Shown here: in pieces, positions 13,066-14,233 of the stretch
How the letters are laid out: every line of letters begins with the position of its first letter
Numbering within the stretch: the first letter of the stretch is position 1
The notes under the pieces: model-generated
Seen by the model: only the letters and a program-made list of their open reading frames with translations
Database searches by the model: none
What the model was told of the DNA's origin: nothing
Made by a program: the position numbers and the translations under genes
From: DASSJM01 sp049587975
Lineage (GTDB): Bacteria; Actinomycetota; UBA4738; HRBIN12
Assembly: GCA_049587975.1 (NCBI GenBank)
Contig: JBAVEY010000266.1
Location: 1-14,233, forward strand
DNA: 14,233 nucleotides
Reading direction: 5' to 3'

Positions 13066-14013
13066 CTAGTCGGAGACGATGCTGGTGCCGGTCTCCCCGG
13101 CCAGGACCGCAACCGCCCCGTCGAGATCGCCGATCGCCGATCGCCCACCGCCGTGCTCGACGAACCGGACCGCCGCCTCGACCTTCGGCCCCATCGAGCC
13201 GGCGCCGAACTCCCCCGCCTCGAGCAGCTCGCGCGCCTCCGCGGCCGACATCCGCACGATCGGCTCGGCGCGTTCGGTGCCGAACCCCCGCTGGACGGCG
13301 CCGACATCGGTGAGGATCAGCAGCGTCGAGGCCTCGACGTCGCGCGCCAAGATCGCGGCGGCCAGGTCCTTGTCGATCACGGCCTCGCGGCCGATCAACC
13401 TGGGGCCCTCCTCGACCACCGGGATGCCTCCTCCGCCGGACGCGATCACGACCGTACCGTCCGCCACGAGCGTGCGGATCACGGGCGCCTCGACGATCGA
13501 GTACGGATCCGGCGAGGGCACGACACGGCGGAAGCCGCCGTGCGGGTCGGGCTTCAGCACCCACCCCCGCTCGGTCGCGAGACGCGACGCCTCGTCCTCC
13601 TCGTAGAACGGCCCGATCGGCTTGGTCGGATCCGCGAACGCCGGATCGTCCGGACGCACGCGCGTGAGGGTCAGCACGGTCGCCACCGGCCGCTCCATCC
13701 CGCGCTCGAAGAAGAGGTCCCCGATCGTGACCTGGAGCAGGTACCCGATCAGGCCCTGGCTCTCCGCGCCGCAGACGTCGAGCGGCATCGGGTGGACCCA
13801 GCGCTTCGCGGCCTCCTGCTGCAGCAGGATCCGGCCGACCTGTGGCCCGTTGCCGTGGGTGAGGACGACCTCCCAGCCGGCCGCCGCGATGTCGGCGATG
13901 CCCTCCGCCGCGGAGCGGGACGACGCGTACAGGTTCTCGAACGTGTCGTCTTGCCCGCGCCGGAGTAGCGCGTTGCCGCCGAGCGCGACGACGACGCGTC
14001 CCTTCCCAGGCAT
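13066..14013 (-). CDS. arcC: Carbamate kinase
   Basis: Carbamate kinase interconverts carbamoyl phosphate + ADP and carbamate + ATP. It usually works in fermentative arginine or purine/allantoin breakdown and sometimes in making carbamoyl phosphate. The 315-aa protein belongs to the amino-acid-kinase fold and shows VALGGNALL (9-17), THGNGPQVG (52-60), MPLDVCGAESQGLIGY (76-91), IASGGGGIPV and IDKDLAAAILA. These cover the nucleotide and carbamate sites of ArcC. The ATG at 14013 begins the fold directly; the upstream Shine-Dalgarno is weak. No arginine deiminase or ornithine carbamoyltransferase is in view. Instead the gene follows a cyclic-2,3-diphosphoglycerate-synthetase-like gene after 13 bp, a neighbour that I recall being paired with arcC elsewhere but did not check. 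Confidence 0.95.
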   Translation of the reverse strand: MPGKGRVVVALGGNALLRRGQDDTFENLYASSRSAAEGIADIAAAGWEVVLTHGNGPQVGRILLQQEAAKRWVHPMPLDVCGAESQGLIGYLLQVTIGDLFFERGMERPVATVLTLTRVRPDDPAFADPTKPIGPFYEEDEASRLATERGWVLKPDPHGGFRRVVPSPDPYSIVEAPVIRTLVADGTVVIASGGGGIPVVEEGPRLIGREAVIDKDLAAAILARDVEASTLLILTDVGAVQRGFGTERAEPIVRMSAAEARELLEAGEFGAGSMGPKVEAAVRFVEHGGGRSAIGDLDGAVAVLAGETGTSIVSD

Positions 14014-14026
14014 CAGCGTTCCCGCC

Positions 14027-14233
14027 TCAGCCCAGGACCGGCTTCAGCACGTCGAGCAGGCTCGGCGAATCCGGCAGCACCTCGAGGTCGTACCGGACGC
14101 GGACCGCGGGCTTGCGGATCTCGATCACGCGACGCAGGTCGATCGGTGTGCCGATCACGACGACGTCGGCGTCGGCCGAGTCGATGATCTTCTCCATCTC
14201 GGCGAGCTGGCCGTCCGAGTAGCCCATGGCCGG
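14027..14233 (-). CDS. C-terminus of a cyclic 2,3-diphosphoglycerate synthetase-like / predicted GTPase protein, 5' end outside the window
   Basis: The frame is open from the window edge to the stop at 14027 and gives 68 residues, starting PAMGYSDGQL. The part DADVVVIGTPIDLRRVI followed by KPAVRVRYDL matches my memory of the conserved C-terminus of the CpgS-like family (COG2403, predicted GTPases related to archaeal cyclic 2,3-diphosphoglycerate synthetase). The internal ATG at 14227 is probably not the start, since Pro-Ala-Met-Gly-Tyr is itself a family-like stretch. Archaeal CpgS makes a thermoprotective solute, but bacterial members have no settled role that I know. The N-terminal nucleotide-binding motifs lie outside the window, so the call rests on the tail only. 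Confidence 0.6.
   Translation of the reverse strand, partial: PAMGYSDGQLAEMEKIIDSADADVVVIGTPIDLRRVIEIRKPAVRVRYDLEVLPDSPSLLDVLKPVLG

Overview
The window is dense, GC-rich bacterial chromosome with no tRNA, rRNA, CRISPR array, insertion sequence or phage gene that I can see. Several features suggest an uncultured actinobacterium-like organism. GC is very high and GTG starts are common. Starts with a -10-like hexamer only 6-8 bases upstream suggest leaderless mRNAs. There is a PASTA-repeat Ser/Thr kinase and a pair of phosphofructokinases of the type long known from Actinobacteria. The taxonomic call is inference; nothing here fixes the class. Almost all of the sequence is coding. The longest gap without a gene is about 215 bp (10723-10937).

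Layout, left to right. (1) The 5' part of a PfkB-family sugar kinase on the minus strand (1-810, running off the window) is divergent from a RimJ/RimL-type GNAT acetyltransferase (844-1389). (2) A minus-strand thiamin unit follows: a TPP riboswitch (about 3100-3198), thiE (2456-3091) and, overlapping it by an ATGA, a PurM/HypE-like ATP-binding protein (1386-2459). The second gene may supply a kinase step in thiamin synthesis. (3) A minus-strand multi-pass membrane protein of unknown function (3231-3932) carries an HVPAH sequence that looks like a degenerate HExxH. It is divergent from a 633-aa PASTA Ser/Thr kinase (4055-5956), whose stop overlaps the start of endonuclease IV, nfo (5953-6774). 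(4) On the minus strand, a threonine aldolase (7456-8502, probably leaderless) is followed 11 bp later by a cytoplasmic sulfite-oxidase-like molybdoenzyme (6821-7444). (5) Two phosphofructokinases overlap by a GTGA on the minus strand. The first (9679-10722) has the Gly/Lys pair reported for actinobacterial ATP-dependent enzymes. The second (8537-9682) has the Asp/Lys pair typical of PPi-dependent enzymes. Upstream lies a short regulatory region with a -10-like box, a 16-bp palindrome and direct repeats. (6) On the plus strand, a 45-aa single-span membrane protein not reported by standard length cut-offs (10938-11075) is followed 4 bp later by an alpha/beta hydrolase (11080-11837). The hydrolase is interrupted by a one-base frameshift just before its catalytic Asp and His. 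(7) A minus-strand run reads from the right edge: the C-terminus of a cyclic-2,3-diphosphoglycerate-synthetase-like protein, carbamate kinase, an endonuclease/exonuclease/phosphatase-fold hydrolase, and ferritin.

The genes fall into small operons with overlapping or nearly touching ends. At two convergent junctions (1386-1389 and 11834-11837) the stop codons of opposite strands interlock, leaving no space for terminators. The observations most worth following are the compact riboswitch that overlaps the ribosome-binding site, the riboswitch-controlled PurM-like gene, the translationally coupled ATP-type/PPi-type phosphofructokinase pair, the HVPAH membrane protein and the coupled 45-aa membrane protein. 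I see no clear candidate for a wholly new defence or mobile system.
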